Notes: a model not told the origin generated them from the sequence alone. Shown: positions 4,938 through 12,338, numbered from the stretch's first letter. The stretch: 12,385 nt of DNA from Campylobacteraceae bacterium (GCA_027081065.1 JALWLW010000098.1:1-12385), one strand, 5' to 3'. A program made the numbers and translations.

Positions 4938-7262
4938 CTAAATATGATAAATATAAGTCAAAAATTTCTGTTCAAACTCTTTGGCTGGAATGGCTTTGCT
5001 ACAGAGATAGCCTTGGTAGTAGATGGAGCTGTCAAATTGCATTAGTTCTGCTCTTTGTTGTTCTGTCTCTACACCCTCTATGATGATTTTATAATTAAAC
5101 TGTTTTCCAATGGCAATAATACTTTTGATAAGTTCTTGACTGTCAACATTGGTTAAAATATCTTCTGTAAAGATTTTGTCAATCTTTAGAACTTTAAAGG
5201 CAAATTTTTTAAGGTAGGAGAGAGAGGAGTACCCTGTTCCAAAATCATCAATGCTACACTCTATACCATTGTCTTTTAAACGTTGGATGATGTTTTTAGT
5301 TTTAGTAAAATTGTCCAATAGGGTAGTCTCTGTTAGTTCTAATTTTAATAGAGAAGGATTAATGTCTCCTTTTTTAATACATGCGTTAAGTTGCTCTACA
5401 AAGTTGACTTCATTTAATTGTCGAGCATTAATGTTGACGGATATGTATTCAAAATTAATAACTTTTGCTTTTTTCCAGATATGCAGTTGTCTACATACTT
5501 CTTGTGCCACCCACCAACCAATTTTAGTAATAAGCCCAGACTCTGTAGCCATAGGTAAAAATCTATCAGGCATAATAAGACCTTTTGTTGGATGATTCCA
5601 ACGAACTAATGCTTCAACAGCATTTAAAGAGTTATTACTAATGGCTACAATAGGTTGATAGTAGAGTTCAAGTTCATTATTGTCGATGGCATCTTTTAAA
5701 TCATGTTGTAGTGAAGTTAACTCTTGTTGTTGAACATCTAAAGAGTGGTCATAGAAACGAATATTATTGAGTCCTTCACGCTTAGTTTGGTACATTGCCA
5801 TATCAGCTTGACGGATGATTTGTTCAGTGTTATTGGCATTTGGCTCGATGAGGACAATACCTATACTGGTTGTCATAAAAAGGTCAAGTCTTTCAATATG
5901 AAAGGCTTCAGAAAATAGTGCTTTAATTTTAAGTGCAATTTTTTTTGCTTCTTCATTTGCAATTTGCATATTGGTTGTATGGAAAGGGATAACAACAATA
6001 AACTCATCTCCCCCAATACGCGAAAGATATTTTTTTTCTACATTTAAAGAACGTAATCGTTCAGCAACTTCTAGTAAAAGTTTGTCTCCTACAATGTGAC
6101 CAAAGGTATCATTTATTTGTTTGAAGTGGTTTAGGTCTAGATAAAATAGAAAAGAGTAAAAGTCTGTATGTTCTACTTTTTGAATTAAACTTTTCATATA
6201 TTCTTGATAATTTCGCCTATTAGGAAGTCCTGTTAATGCATCATGTAGCGAAATATAGTTTATTTTTTCATAAGCAAAATGTTCAGTACTTTTATCTTCA
6301 ATTGTTCCAATACCTCCAATAATTTCATTATGGATATTGAGTAAAGAAGAACAAGTTAGTTCTATCCATGTGGCATTTTCTTGAAATGAAAAGTTAAAAG
6401 ATCCGATAGTCTCTTTTTCAGAGGGAGTCTGAAGAACTTTCTTTAAGGTTCTAATGACTTCTTTGTCATTTATATTGTGAAGGTCATAGCCCTCAAGGCT
6501 ATCTTTGAATGAAAATAACTTTTTAAACATATGATTATGTTTTAATATTTTTAGATTATTATCATAATAAAAAATACCAATGGGTGCTTGTTCTAATAAT
6601 GCAGATAACTTTCTCTCTTCGTTAGCATGTAAATCTCTCATGCGATGATAATGTTCTTGGCTAGTATACATTTTATTAAAAAGTTGACTAATGTGTTGAG
6701 AGGTAATGAGTATGACAGCATAAAACATAATAATAAGTACTTGTACAGCTGTAGCGTACATAAGTGTGGAGAAAAAGAGCATTACATAGGTTGGAAGTAA
6801 AAGCATACTAATAAAAATAATGGTTGTTTTAAAGTCAAAGATAAATCCTGTAATTCCTCCAGAAATTAATGCAATAAAAAGTAAGATAATGACTTGTTCG
6901 GTAGTAGTCACATAGTTGAAAAGTAAAATAGGTGCTAATACCCATAAAAATGCATGTAGTAATACTTTGAACTTGAAACGGTAATACCATTGTAAATAAT
7001 CTTCTGAATTTATTTTTTGATAGCTTTTATAGTCTTGATATTGTTTAAAAGATAATGTTAGGATAAGTATAAACCAACTTATAAGTATAAGCACATTTGG
7101 AACTTTAGACCAAAAATATAGTGTAAATGATGTAGATATGATTAATATACCCAATAGTAAATGGGGTAAGTAACGGTAAAGATCTTGGGTAACCTTATTT
7201 TGAACATTGGTATAGTTTTGTGCTGGTGATAGGGTATTTATTAAATTTTTCATTACATTCAT
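4938..7262 (-). CDS. Membrane-anchored GGDEF-EAL protein (cyclic di-GMP synthesis/breakdown)
   Basis: A 774-residue signalling protein of the inner membrane. The N-terminal 190 residues contain about six hydrophobic segments (roughly 33-50, 55-72, 100-117, 121-141, 146-166, 170-190), an uncharacterised MASE-like sensor. A PAS-like region follows at about 215-325 (ALLEQAPIGIFYYD). The diguanylate cyclase domain (about 335-500) has DALTGLPNRR at 341-350 and intact GGDEF at 417-421. The RxxD inhibitory site expected five residues before GGDEF is absent (VEKK instead). The phosphodiesterase domain (about 515-770) has EALVRW at 550-555, ELTET, IDDFGTGYSS at 671-680, KIDK and EGVET. Both domains look catalytically competent, so the net activity cannot be predicted. 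Two ATGs occur (residues 1 and 4) and neither has a Shine-Dalgarno site. The stop codon touches half of a REP-like hairpin. Confidence 0.95.
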   Translation of the reverse strand: MNVMKNLINTLSPAQNYTNVQNKVTQDLYRYLPHLLLGILIISTSFTLYFWSKVPNVLILISWFILILTLSFKQYQDYKSYQKINSEDYLQWYYRFKFKVLLHAFLWVLAPILLFNYVTTTEQVIILLFIALISGGITGFIFDFKTTIIFISMLLLPTYVMLFFSTLMYATAVQVLIIMFYAVILITSQHISQLFNKMYTSQEHYHRMRDLHANEERKLSALLEQAPIGIFYYDNNLKILKHNHMFKKLFSFKDSLEGYDLHNINDKEVIRTLKKVLQTPSEKETIGSFNFSFQENATWIELTCSSLLNIHNEIIGGIGTIEDKSTEHFAYEKINYISLHDALTGLPNRRNYQEYMKSLIQKVEHTDFYSFLFYLDLNHFKQINDTFGHIVGDKLLLEVAERLRSLNVEKKYLSRIGGDEFIVVIPFHTTNMQIANEEAKKIALKIKALFSEAFHIERLDLFMTTSIGIVLIEPNANNTEQIIRQADMAMYQTKREGLNNIRFYDHSLDVQQQELTSLQHDLKDAIDNNELELYYQPIVAISNNSLNAVEALVRWNHPTKGLIMPDRFLPMATESGLITKIGWWVAQEVCRQLHIWKKAKVINFEYISVNINARQLNEVNFVEQLNACIKKGDINPSLLKLELTETTLLDNFTKTKNIIQRLKDNGIECSIDDFGTGYSSLSYLKKFAFKVLKIDKIFTEDILTNVDSQELIKSIIAIGKQFNYKIIIEGVETEQQRAELMQFDSSIYYQGYLCSKAIPAKEFEQKFLTYIYHI

Positions 7263-7276
7263 TATAGGATAAAAAT

Positions 7277-7282
7277 ATTATA
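7277..7282 (-). promoter_or_regulatory. Possible -10 box of the GGDEF-EAL gene
   Basis: TATAAT on the minus strand, 14 bases before the first ATG, in very AT-rich DNA. It would give a leader of only about 8 bases with no ribosome-binding site. Such matches are common by chance here, so this is tentative. Confidence 0.3.
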
Positions 7283-7374
7283 AATTTAATTATTTCTAAC
7301 ATAAAGTTGTTAAAAATGTTAAATAAAAGAATAATTATAGCTAATATATAAAAAAATTTGCTAGAATTATAGAT

Positions 7375-7380
7375 TATAAT
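7375..7380 (+). promoter_or_regulatory. -10 box of the rplI-hslV-hslU operon
   Basis: A perfect TATAAT 20 bases before the rplI ATG; the leader carries AAGGAT and AGGA as ribosome-binding sites. The upstream DNA is AT-rich with no -35 box. Confidence 0.6.
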
Positions 7381-7400
7381 TTAAGGATAGGACATAATTT

Positions 7401-7847
7401 ATGAAAGTTTTACTAATAAAAGATGTGAAAAGTTTAGGAAAAAAGGGTGAGATTAAAGAAGTTAAAGACGGATATGGTCAAAACTTCTTAATTGCAAAAG
7501 GCATGGCTAAATTAGCAACGCCAGATGTTGTAGAGAACTGGAAAGCAGAACAAGAACGTATGGAAAAAGAGTTAAAAGAGACTTTAGAGCGTTTAAAAAG
7601 AGAAGAGAAAGCATTATCTGAAAAAAACATTGTTATTGTTAAAAAATTAGCACCTGCAGGAATTCAAGGTTCTGTTGGTAAAGATGACATTGCTAAAGCG
7701 ATTAAAGAACAGATGAACATTGAGATTGACAAAAAAATTGTTGAGCTTAAAAAAGCACTTAAAACTGTTGGTGAACATAAAGTAAATATTAAATTGGGAC
7801 ATGGTATTCATGCAACAGTAACAGTAGAAATTAAGGGAGAAGCATAG
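7401..7847 (+). CDS. rplI: 50S ribosomal protein L9
   Basis: Component of the large ribosomal subunit, bound to 23S rRNA near the base of the L1 stalk. The length (148 residues) is normal. The N-terminal domain starts [18 protein letters not shown] and includes [14 protein letters not shown], the L9 signature. A long charged connecting helix (about 43-75, [20 protein letters not shown]) leads to the C-terminal domain ([20 protein letters not shown] onward). The start is set by AGGA 8 bases upstream. It is the first gene of a three-gene operon with hslV and hslU, an arrangement known from other Campylobacterota such as Helicobacter. Confidence 0.98.
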   Translation: MKVLLIKDVKSLGKKGEIKEVKDGYGQNFLIAKGMAKLATPDVVENWKAEQERMEKELKETLERLKREEKALSEKNIVIVKKLAPAGIQGSVGKDDIAKAIKEQMNIEIDKKIVELKKALKTVGEHKVNIKLGHGIHATVTVEIKGEA

Positions 7848-7848
7848 C

Positions 7849-8379
7849 GTGTTTCATGCAACTACAATACTTGCTTACAAGGGTAAGGACAATGCAGTCA
7901 TTGGTGGAGATGGACAAGTAAGTTTTGGTGATACCATTTTAAAAGGTAATGCTACAAAAATTCGTTCACTCTATAAGGGACAGATTCTTGCAGGTTTTGC
8001 AGGAAGTACAGCTGATGCTTTTAATCTTTTTGATATGTTTGAGAATATATTAGAGGAGAAAAAGGGTGACATTTTAAAGTCAGTCATTGAATTCTCTAAG
8101 ATGTGGCGAAAAGATAAGCATTTACGACAACTTGAAGCGATGATGTTGGTACTTAACCGTGAACACATCTTCATTTTGACAGGAACAGGTGATGTGGTTG
8201 AACCAGAAGATGGTAAGATTGCCTCTATTGGTTCAGGTGGAAACTATGCCATTTCAGCTGCTAGAGCTCTGGATAAGCACGGAAACTTAAGTGCTAAAGA
8301 TTTGGTAAAAGAGTCTTTAACCATTGCTGGTGAGATTTGTATCTACACCAATACAAACATTAAACTATTGGAGCTTTAA
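7849..8379 (+). CDS. hslV: ATP-dependent protease subunit HslV (ClpQ)
   Basis: Proteolytic subunit of the HslVU (ClpQY) protease, a double hexameric ring related to proteasome beta subunits; it degrades unfolded and regulatory proteins fed by HslU in the cytoplasm. The 176-residue protein starts [12 protein letters not shown]. By comparison with the MTT start of E. coli HslV, the nucleophile is Thr5, exposed by removal of a four-residue MFHA leader. The [23 protein letters not shown] block and the C-terminal ICIYTNTNI are typical. The start is GTG, one base after the rplI stop; AAGGGAG (7833-7839) inside the end of rplI supplies the ribosome-binding site. No upstream ATG in frame would preserve the short leader, so GTG is preferred. 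Confidence 0.97.
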   Translation: MFHATTILAYKGKDNAVIGGDGQVSFGDTILKGNATKIRSLYKGQILAGFAGSTADAFNLFDMFENILEEKKGDILKSVIEFSKMWRKDKHLRQLEAMMLVLNREHIFILTGTGDVVEPEDGKIASIGSGGNYAISAARALDKHGNLSAKDLVKESLTIAGEICIYTNTNIKLLEL

Positions 8380-9732
8380 TTGAATAACGTTATTCCAACT
8401 AATTTGACACCCAAAGAGATTGTTACTTTTTTAGACAAATATGTAATTGGTCAAGGTAATGCTAAAAAGACCATTGCTGTGGCACTTCGTAATCGTTACC
8501 GACGCTTACAGTTAGAGCCTGAACTTCAGCGTGATGTCATGCCTAAAAATATTTTGATGATAGGTAGTACAGGGGTAGGTAAAACGGAAATTGCAAGACG
8601 ACTTTCTACCATGATGCGTTTACCATTTGTGAAAGTAGAGGCGAGTAAATTTACCGAAGTAGGTTTTGTTGGTCGTGATGTTGAATCGATGATACGTGAT
8701 CTTGCAGCCAATGCTTTAGTTTTAGTTCGTGAAGAGCAAAATGAGCTTAATCAAGAAAAAATTGAAGCTTATATTGAAAATAAAATCATAGAAAAACTTT
8801 TACCACCACTCCCAGCAGGAGCAAGTGAGCAAAAACAAGCTGATTATGAAACTTCTTTTGCCAAAATGCAAGAAAAGTTTAGCAAAGGTCTCTTAGATGA
8901 TTTAAAAATAGAAGTTGACATGCCAACCCCAAGCATTGATGTGATGGGAGCTGGAGGCAACATTCCTCCTGAGATGGCACAGGTTCAAGAGTCTATTATT
9001 AAAGTCATAGGTGGCATGAACAAAAAAGAGAAGAAAAAAGAGGTAACGGTTCAACAAGCTAAGAGTATTTTAGCAGCTGAAGCGAGTTCTGAACTTTTTG
9101 ATGAAGAGAAGCTAAAAGATTTAGCACTTAAAAAGATAGAAGAGGGAGGAATAGTCTTTATAGATGAGATAGATAAAATTGCTGTTCCTGCTAATTCCTC
9201 GTCAAGACAAGACCCAAGTAAAGAGGGGGTTCAAAGAGATTTACTTCCTATTGTAGAAGGCTCAAACGTTCAGACGCGTATTGGTCAAGTGAAGACTGAC
9301 CATATTCTTTTCATTTCTGCTGGTGCATTTCATTTGTCTAAGCCTAGTGACCTTATTCCAGAGCTTCAAGGACGTTTCCCTTTAAGGGTTGAACTTGATT
9401 CACTTGATGCTGAAGCACTTTATAGAATTTTAACAGAACCTAAAAATTCACTTATTAAACAATATGTTGCACTTTTGGGTGTTGAAGATGTTGAATTGGT
9501 CTTTGAAGAAGAGGCTTTACGAGCCATTGCGAAGTACTCTGCAACAGCTAATGAAAAAACTGAAGATATTGGTGCTAGAAGACTTCATACTATTATGGAA
9601 AAGATAGTAGAAGATATCTCCTTTGATGCAGATGAGTATGCTGGAAAGACCATTACAGTAGACCTTGCACTTATTGATGAAAAGCTTGAAAGGGTTGTTG
9701 ATGATGAGGATACAACAAGATATATTCTTTAA
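8380..9732 (+). CDS. hslU: ATP-dependent protease ATPase subunit HslU (ClpY)
   Basis: AAA+ unfoldase that recognises substrates, unfolds them and threads them into HslV. The 450-residue length is normal. Walker A is GSTGVGKT at 62-69, Walker B is IVFIDE at 258-263, and the arginine-containing GRFPLRVEL lies at about 331-339. The I-domain occupies roughly 105-240. The translocation pore loop reads GFVG (95-98), where the well-studied E. coli protein has GYVG; Phe is a conservative aromatic replacement. The C-terminus ends RYIL, fitting the HslU tail that inserts into HslV pockets. It starts with TTG immediately after the hslV TAA, with GGAG 6 bases upstream. Its last codons form one arm of the palindrome at 9719-9741. 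Confidence 0.98.
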   Translation: MNNVIPTNLTPKEIVTFLDKYVIGQGNAKKTIAVALRNRYRRLQLEPELQRDVMPKNILMIGSTGVGKTEIARRLSTMMRLPFVKVEASKFTEVGFVGRDVESMIRDLAANALVLVREEQNELNQEKIEAYIENKIIEKLLPPLPAGASEQKQADYETSFAKMQEKFSKGLLDDLKIEVDMPTPSIDVMGAGGNIPPEMAQVQESIIKVIGGMNKKEKKKEVTVQQAKSILAAEASSELFDEEKLKDLALKKIEEGGIVFIDEIDKIAVPANSSSRQDPSKEGVQRDLLPIVEGSNVQTRIGQVKTDHILFISAGAFHLSKPSDLIPELQGRFPLRVELDSLDAEALYRILTEPKNSLIKQYVALLGVEDVELVFEEEALRAIAKYSATANEKTEDIGARRLHTIMEKIVEDISFDADEYAGKTITVDLALIDEKLERVVDDEDTTRYIL

Positions 9733-9741
9733 GAATATATC
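9719..9741 (+). terminator. Palindrome at the end of the hslU operon, probable terminator
   Basis: A perfect 23-bp palindrome: arms GATATATTCTT / AAGAATATATC around a single central base. It includes the last codons and stop codon of hslU. It is AT-rich and lacks a following T-run, so it is at best a weak or mRNA-stabilising terminator. It lies between convergent hslU and the small minus-strand gene. Confidence 0.45.
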
Positions 9742-9746
9742 CTGAA

Positions 9747-9768
9747 AAGCTTTATTTCTTTAAAGCTT
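9747..9768. terminator. Second hairpin between convergent genes
   Basis: An 8-bp stem AAGCTTTA / TAAAGCTT with a 6-base loop, immediately after the hslU palindrome. It overlaps the final codons of the minus-strand membrane protein. It could help end transcription from either side, but no clear T-run follows on either strand. Confidence 0.35.
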
Positions 9769-10048
9769 CTAATTCAGCATGGATTTGTTCTATGTTGAGT
9801 CTATCTGTTGCTAGTTTCTCTTTTTCTCTAAGTAGTTTTTTTTCTCCATAATAATTAGTAATAACAAATAAAATAAGAGTAATACTAGATGTTGACATGG
9901 ACATAAGTCGTACGTAGTCTAATATTAGCTCATTATAGTGACATAGAGAATTACAGATATCAAGTATTAATATAGGTTTAAAAGTAGAGAGAAAAAATAG
10001 TAGACTTGATAGAATAAAGAGTAAAAAGAAAAAGGTTCTATAGTACAT
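9752..10048 (-). CDS. Small membrane protein of unknown function
   Basis: A 98-residue frame that I do not recognise. The N-terminus (FFFLLFILSSLLFFLS, residues 6-21) is strongly hydrophobic and a second segment (about 50-65, SMSTSSITLILFVITNYY) follows, giving two predicted membrane helices. The last 30 residues (KKLLREKEKLATDRLNIEQI and after) are charged and predicted to form a helix or coiled coil facing the cytoplasm. Cys residues at 32 and 36 lie in the loop between helices. The ATG has GGAAT about 8 bases upstream. It stands alone, convergent with hslU and divergent from the transpeptidase gene. The clear membrane pattern and length make it more likely real than chance, but no function can be given. 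Confidence 0.6.
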   Translation of the reverse strand: MYYRTFFFLLFILSSLLFFLSTFKPILILDICNSLCHYNELILDYVRLMSMSTSSITLILFVITNYYGEKKLLREKEKLATDRLNIEQIHAELEALKK

Positions 10049-10049
10049 G

Positions 10050-10191
10050 ATAATATTCCAAATTATAATTTTTTAAAGTATATTGTAACAGAAAAAAGCA
10101 AACATTTCAATGAAAAAAAGCCAATGTTTTAATTCATTTTTAATAGTTTTTTCAATAATATTCCAAAATTTTTTAAAAATTAGGGAAAACA
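10050..10191. other. AT-rich divergent intergenic region with a 13-bp direct repeat
   Basis: Between the divergent membrane-protein and transpeptidase genes, ATAATATTCCAAA occurs twice in the same orientation (10050-10062 and 10155-10167), each copy close to one start codon. An inverted repeat AAACATT / AATGTTT with a 16-base spacer lies between them. These could be binding sites for a shared regulator; no convincing -35/-10 pair was seen. Confidence 0.35.
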
Positions 10192-10818
10192 TTGAGAAAA
10201 TTATTATTATTGTTGTGTTTAAGTTACTTATCTAGTGAATTAATAGCAAAACCTGTGAGTGATTGGAGACTTAATTATGTTTATAAGAAAGTGGCTAAAA
10301 AATCAAATATTAACAAAAAAGCGTTAAAGAGGGCTTTTGCTTTTTATAAAAAAAATCAAAAGCGAAAAAAACTTTCAAGTAAGTATATGGCTATTGCTGA
10401 TTATACTAAGTCTGCTAAATCTAAAAGACTTTATATTATTAATTTACAAAAAGGTTTAGTCTACCGATATAAAGTAGCTCATGGAAAACGCTCAGGAAAA
10501 ATTGGTGGGAAAGTTCGACGCTCTAGCAATAAACGAAATTCTAAAATGACACCTTATGGATTTTTTAAAGTAGGGACAAGAGAAGGACGAACTAAAAAGA
10601 AGCACTATAGGTATCTTAGTGTACAAGGTTTGCAATGGTCTAATAAAAAAGTTGGTTATCCTTCAAGAAAAGGGGGAAGAGATGTTATTATTCACCCTGC
10701 GAAATATGTCAATCGAGGAGGACGTAGTTATGGTTGTTTTGCCATACGTCCTAGAGATAAAAGAAATGTTTTTAGTAAATTGAAAAAAGCACTTTTTTAT
10801 AGTTATACAGGCAGATAA
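10192..10818 (+). CDS. Secreted murein L,D-transpeptidase-like protein (YkuD_2 family)
   Basis: A 208-residue exported protein. The first 19 residues (MRKLLLLLCLSYLSSELIA) are a signal peptide with likely cleavage before KPVSDW. The rest matches the YkuD_2 branch of L,D-transpeptidase catalytic domains (PF13645): HGKRSG at 98-103, KMTPYGFFKVGT at 118-129, LQGL-like VQGLQWS, then DVIIHPAKYV with His168 and GRSYGCFAI with Cys182. His and Cys are the expected catalytic pair, so it should act on peptidoglycan peptides in the periplasm, forming or exchanging cross-links. The mature protein is unusually rich in Lys and Arg. The start is TTG, chosen because AGGGA lies 5 bases upstream and the signal peptide begins there. 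It is probably co-transcribed with the gene 11 bases downstream. Confidence 0.85.
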   Translation: MRKLLLLLCLSYLSSELIAKPVSDWRLNYVYKKVAKKSNINKKALKRAFAFYKKNQKRKKLSSKYMAIADYTKSAKSKRLYIINLQKGLVYRYKVAHGKRSGKIGGKVRRSSNKRNSKMTPYGFFKVGTREGRTKKKHYRYLSVQGLQWSNKKVGYPSRKGGRDVIIHPAKYVNRGGRSYGCFAIRPRDKRNVFSKLKKALFYSYTGR

Positions 10819-10829
10819 AAAGGCAAAAA

Positions 10830-11195
10830 ATGAAAGTAGTTATTGACTTAATAGAAGATATAAGAGAGAGTATTCATAATAATGAATCTTATAAGGTAAC
10901 AGCAATGTTACTAAAAGAAGCTAAAGCTAATAGCAAAGACCTCATCTATGCAGGTGAAGCAACGGTATCTTCTTTTTATGTTGATGAGCTTTCAAAGGAG
11001 TTCATTTTTAAGGTGGACAATTCATCAGAAGCTTTATTGATTGGTGAGCTTGTTAAGCATTTACTCATTATGGATATGAAGCAGATGATGTATGAAGTTA
11101 AGCTTTTAGTAAGTGATGAACATGCTCCACAAGAGTTAGTAGGTTTCGGTTTTAATGCTACTGATGCTAAATATGCTCTATTCATTATGAAATAA
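10830..11195 (+). CDS. Conserved-looking hypothetical protein, 121 residues
   Basis: I do not recognise this protein. It is soluble, acidic to neutral, with no signal peptide or membrane segment. It begins with a helical stretch (VVIDLIEDIRESIHNN) and a second helix ending in LLKEAKAN, then a beta-like region with alternating hydrophobics (AGEATVSSFYVD, EFIFKVD), another helical stretch (EALLIGELVKHLLIMDMKQM) and a final YEVKLLVSDE strand. The ATG is 11 bases after the transpeptidase stop, with AAGGC as a poor ribosome-binding site, so it probably belongs to that operon. It lies before fabD, which has its own leader. The codon use matches its neighbours and the frame is clean, so the gene is likely real. 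Confidence 0.75.
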   Translation: MKVVIDLIEDIRESIHNNESYKVTAMLLKEAKANSKDLIYAGEATVSSFYVDELSKEFIFKVDNSSEALLIGELVKHLLIMDMKQMMYEVKLLVSDEHAPQELVGFGFNATDAKYALFIMK

Positions 11196-11212
11196 TTGGC
11201 TTTTGGCTAAAA

Positions 11213-11221
11213 TATCATAAT
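11213..11221 (+). promoter_or_regulatory. Possible -10 region of fabD
   Basis: Overlapping TATCAT and CATAAT lie 19-28 bases before the fabD ATG, in an intergenic gap of 45 bases. The match is imperfect and there is no -35 box, so read-through from upstream is also possible. Confidence 0.3.
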
Positions 11222-11240
11222 TTTAAATTAAGGGTTTAGT

Positions 11241-12179
11241 ATGTCAGTTAAATGTGCATTTTTGTTCGCAGGTCAAGGTTCTCAGAAAATGGGAATGGGG
11301 AAAGATTTTTTTGAAAATTCAGAGGTTGCTAAGCAGATGATAGCAGATGCAAGTAAGCGTACAGGGATTGACTTTGAAAATCTTCTTTTTGAAGAGAACG
11401 ATAAATTGGGTCAAACAGAGTTTACGCAACCAGCTATTTTACTGGTAGCTACCATTGCTCATAAGCTTTTTACTGATGCTACAGAAATTAAACCAATTCT
11501 TACCATGGGTCACTCATTAGGTGAGTTTTCAGCCTTAGTCGCTTCTGGTGCTTTAGATGCCATTGACGCTGTTGAGCTAGTAAACTTACGTGGTAAACTC
11601 ATGGCAGAAGCCTGTTCAAAACAAGAAGTAGGCATGATGGTCTCTTTAGGACTTTCAGATGAAGTGGTAGAGACAATTTGTGAAGAACAAAGAGATGCAG
11701 GGCTTAAAGTTTGGGCTGTTAACTACAATGCTGATGGTCAGATTGTAATTGCAGGAATTAAAAAAGACTTAGAAGTGTTAGCACCAATTTTAAAAGAAGC
11801 CAAAGCAAAAAGAGCCATGTTACTAGACATGTCAGTGGCTTCACATTGTCCACTTTTAGAAGAAGCCGTTGCACCACTTTCAGAGAAATTAAACGAGATG
11901 ATTAAAGACAATTTCATCGCTCCTGTTATCTCAAATGTTACAGCCAATGCTTATGGAACAAAAGAAGAAGCATTAGACTTACTTCCTCAACAACTCGTCC
12001 TTCCTGTAAAATACAAACACTCTATGGCAAATATTGATGATGAGGTAGATTGTTACATTGAGTTTGGTCATGGCAATGTACTTAAAGGACTAAACAGAAA
12101 AGCAACTAAAAAACCTCATTTTAATGTAAGTGACATGGCATCACTTGAAGCTACTATTGAGGCTGTTAAGGCGTTGTAG
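11241..12179 (+). CDS. fabD: Malonyl-CoA:ACP transacylase
   Basis: Cytoplasmic enzyme of type II fatty acid synthesis that moves malonyl groups from CoA to acyl carrier protein, supplying the elongation steps. The 312-residue length is normal. The oxyanion-loop motif FAGQGSQ is at 9-15, the nucleophile is Ser92 in GHSLGE (90-95), the malonyl-carboxylate-binding Arg is R117 in NLRGKLM, and the catalytic His is H202 in VASHCPLLE. These positions agree closely with the E. coli enzyme. The C-terminal block VDCYIEFGHGNVLKGLNRK is also typical. AAGGG (11230-11234) lies 6 bases before the ATG. No other fatty acid genes are in the window. Confidence 0.98.
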   Translation: MSVKCAFLFAGQGSQKMGMGKDFFENSEVAKQMIADASKRTGIDFENLLFEENDKLGQTEFTQPAILLVATIAHKLFTDATEIKPILTMGHSLGEFSALVASGALDAIDAVELVNLRGKLMAEACSKQEVGMMVSLGLSDEVVETICEEQRDAGLKVWAVNYNADGQIVIAGIKKDLEVLAPILKEAKAKRAMLLDMSVASHCPLLEEAVAPLSEKLNEMIKDNFIAPVISNVTANAYGTKEEALDLLPQQLVLPVKYKHSMANIDDEVDCYIEFGHGNVLKGLNRKATKKPHFNVSDMASLEATIEAVKAL

Positions 12180-12222
12180 TTTAATAAGAAACAATAGGTT
12201 TCGAAATTGCTATAAATATCTC

Positions 12223-12246
12223 GTAGGGTGCTGTTTTTAACACATT
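12223..12246 (+). repeat. Degenerate REP-like GTAG hairpin, copy 4
   Basis: GTAG followed by GGTG, then an imperfect stem of 8 pairs with one bulged C and two G-T wobbles closing on a TTT loop. It keeps the GTAG head, the GGTG stem start and the 3-base loop of copies 1 and 2, but the stem is decayed. Its 3' arm overlaps the TTAACA palindrome at 12237-12251, so which structure matters is open. Confidence 0.4.
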
Positions 12247-12316
12247 GTTAAATAGAATTAGCACTCTCAAAAATCTTGCCAAAAAGCTTAACACTGATTT
12301 TGATATAATGTGTTAA
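12237..12316 (+). promoter_or_regulatory. Cluster of TTAACA half-sites around the promoter of the next gene
   Basis: A perfect 15-bp palindrome TTAACA-CAT-TGTTAA (12237-12251) is followed 36 bases later by TTAACAC (12288-12294) and its inverse GTGTTAA (12310-12316). The second pair flanks an extended -10 box TGATATAAT (12301-12309). The arrangement suggests a repressor or activator site controlling the downstream gene. The regulator is unknown. Confidence 0.45.
12301..12309 (+). promoter_or_regulatory. Extended -10 promoter of the gene at the right edge
   Basis: TGATATAAT (TGnTATAAT) lies 29 bases before the ATG at 12339; AAAGGTAAAG in the leader provides a ribosome-binding site. No -35 match at normal spacing. 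Confidence 0.6.
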
Positions 12317-12338
12317 AGTTTAAATAAAAGGTAAAGCA

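Noticed and set aside
5251..5595. A 114-codon plus-strand open frame inside the GGDEF-EAL gene
   Set aside because: Antisense to the EAL domain, whose motifs are intact; no independent evidence for coding.
12188..12202. Small hairpin GAAAC / GTTTC after fabD as terminator
   Set aside because: Only 5 bp, AT-rich and without a following T-run; not distinguishable from chance.
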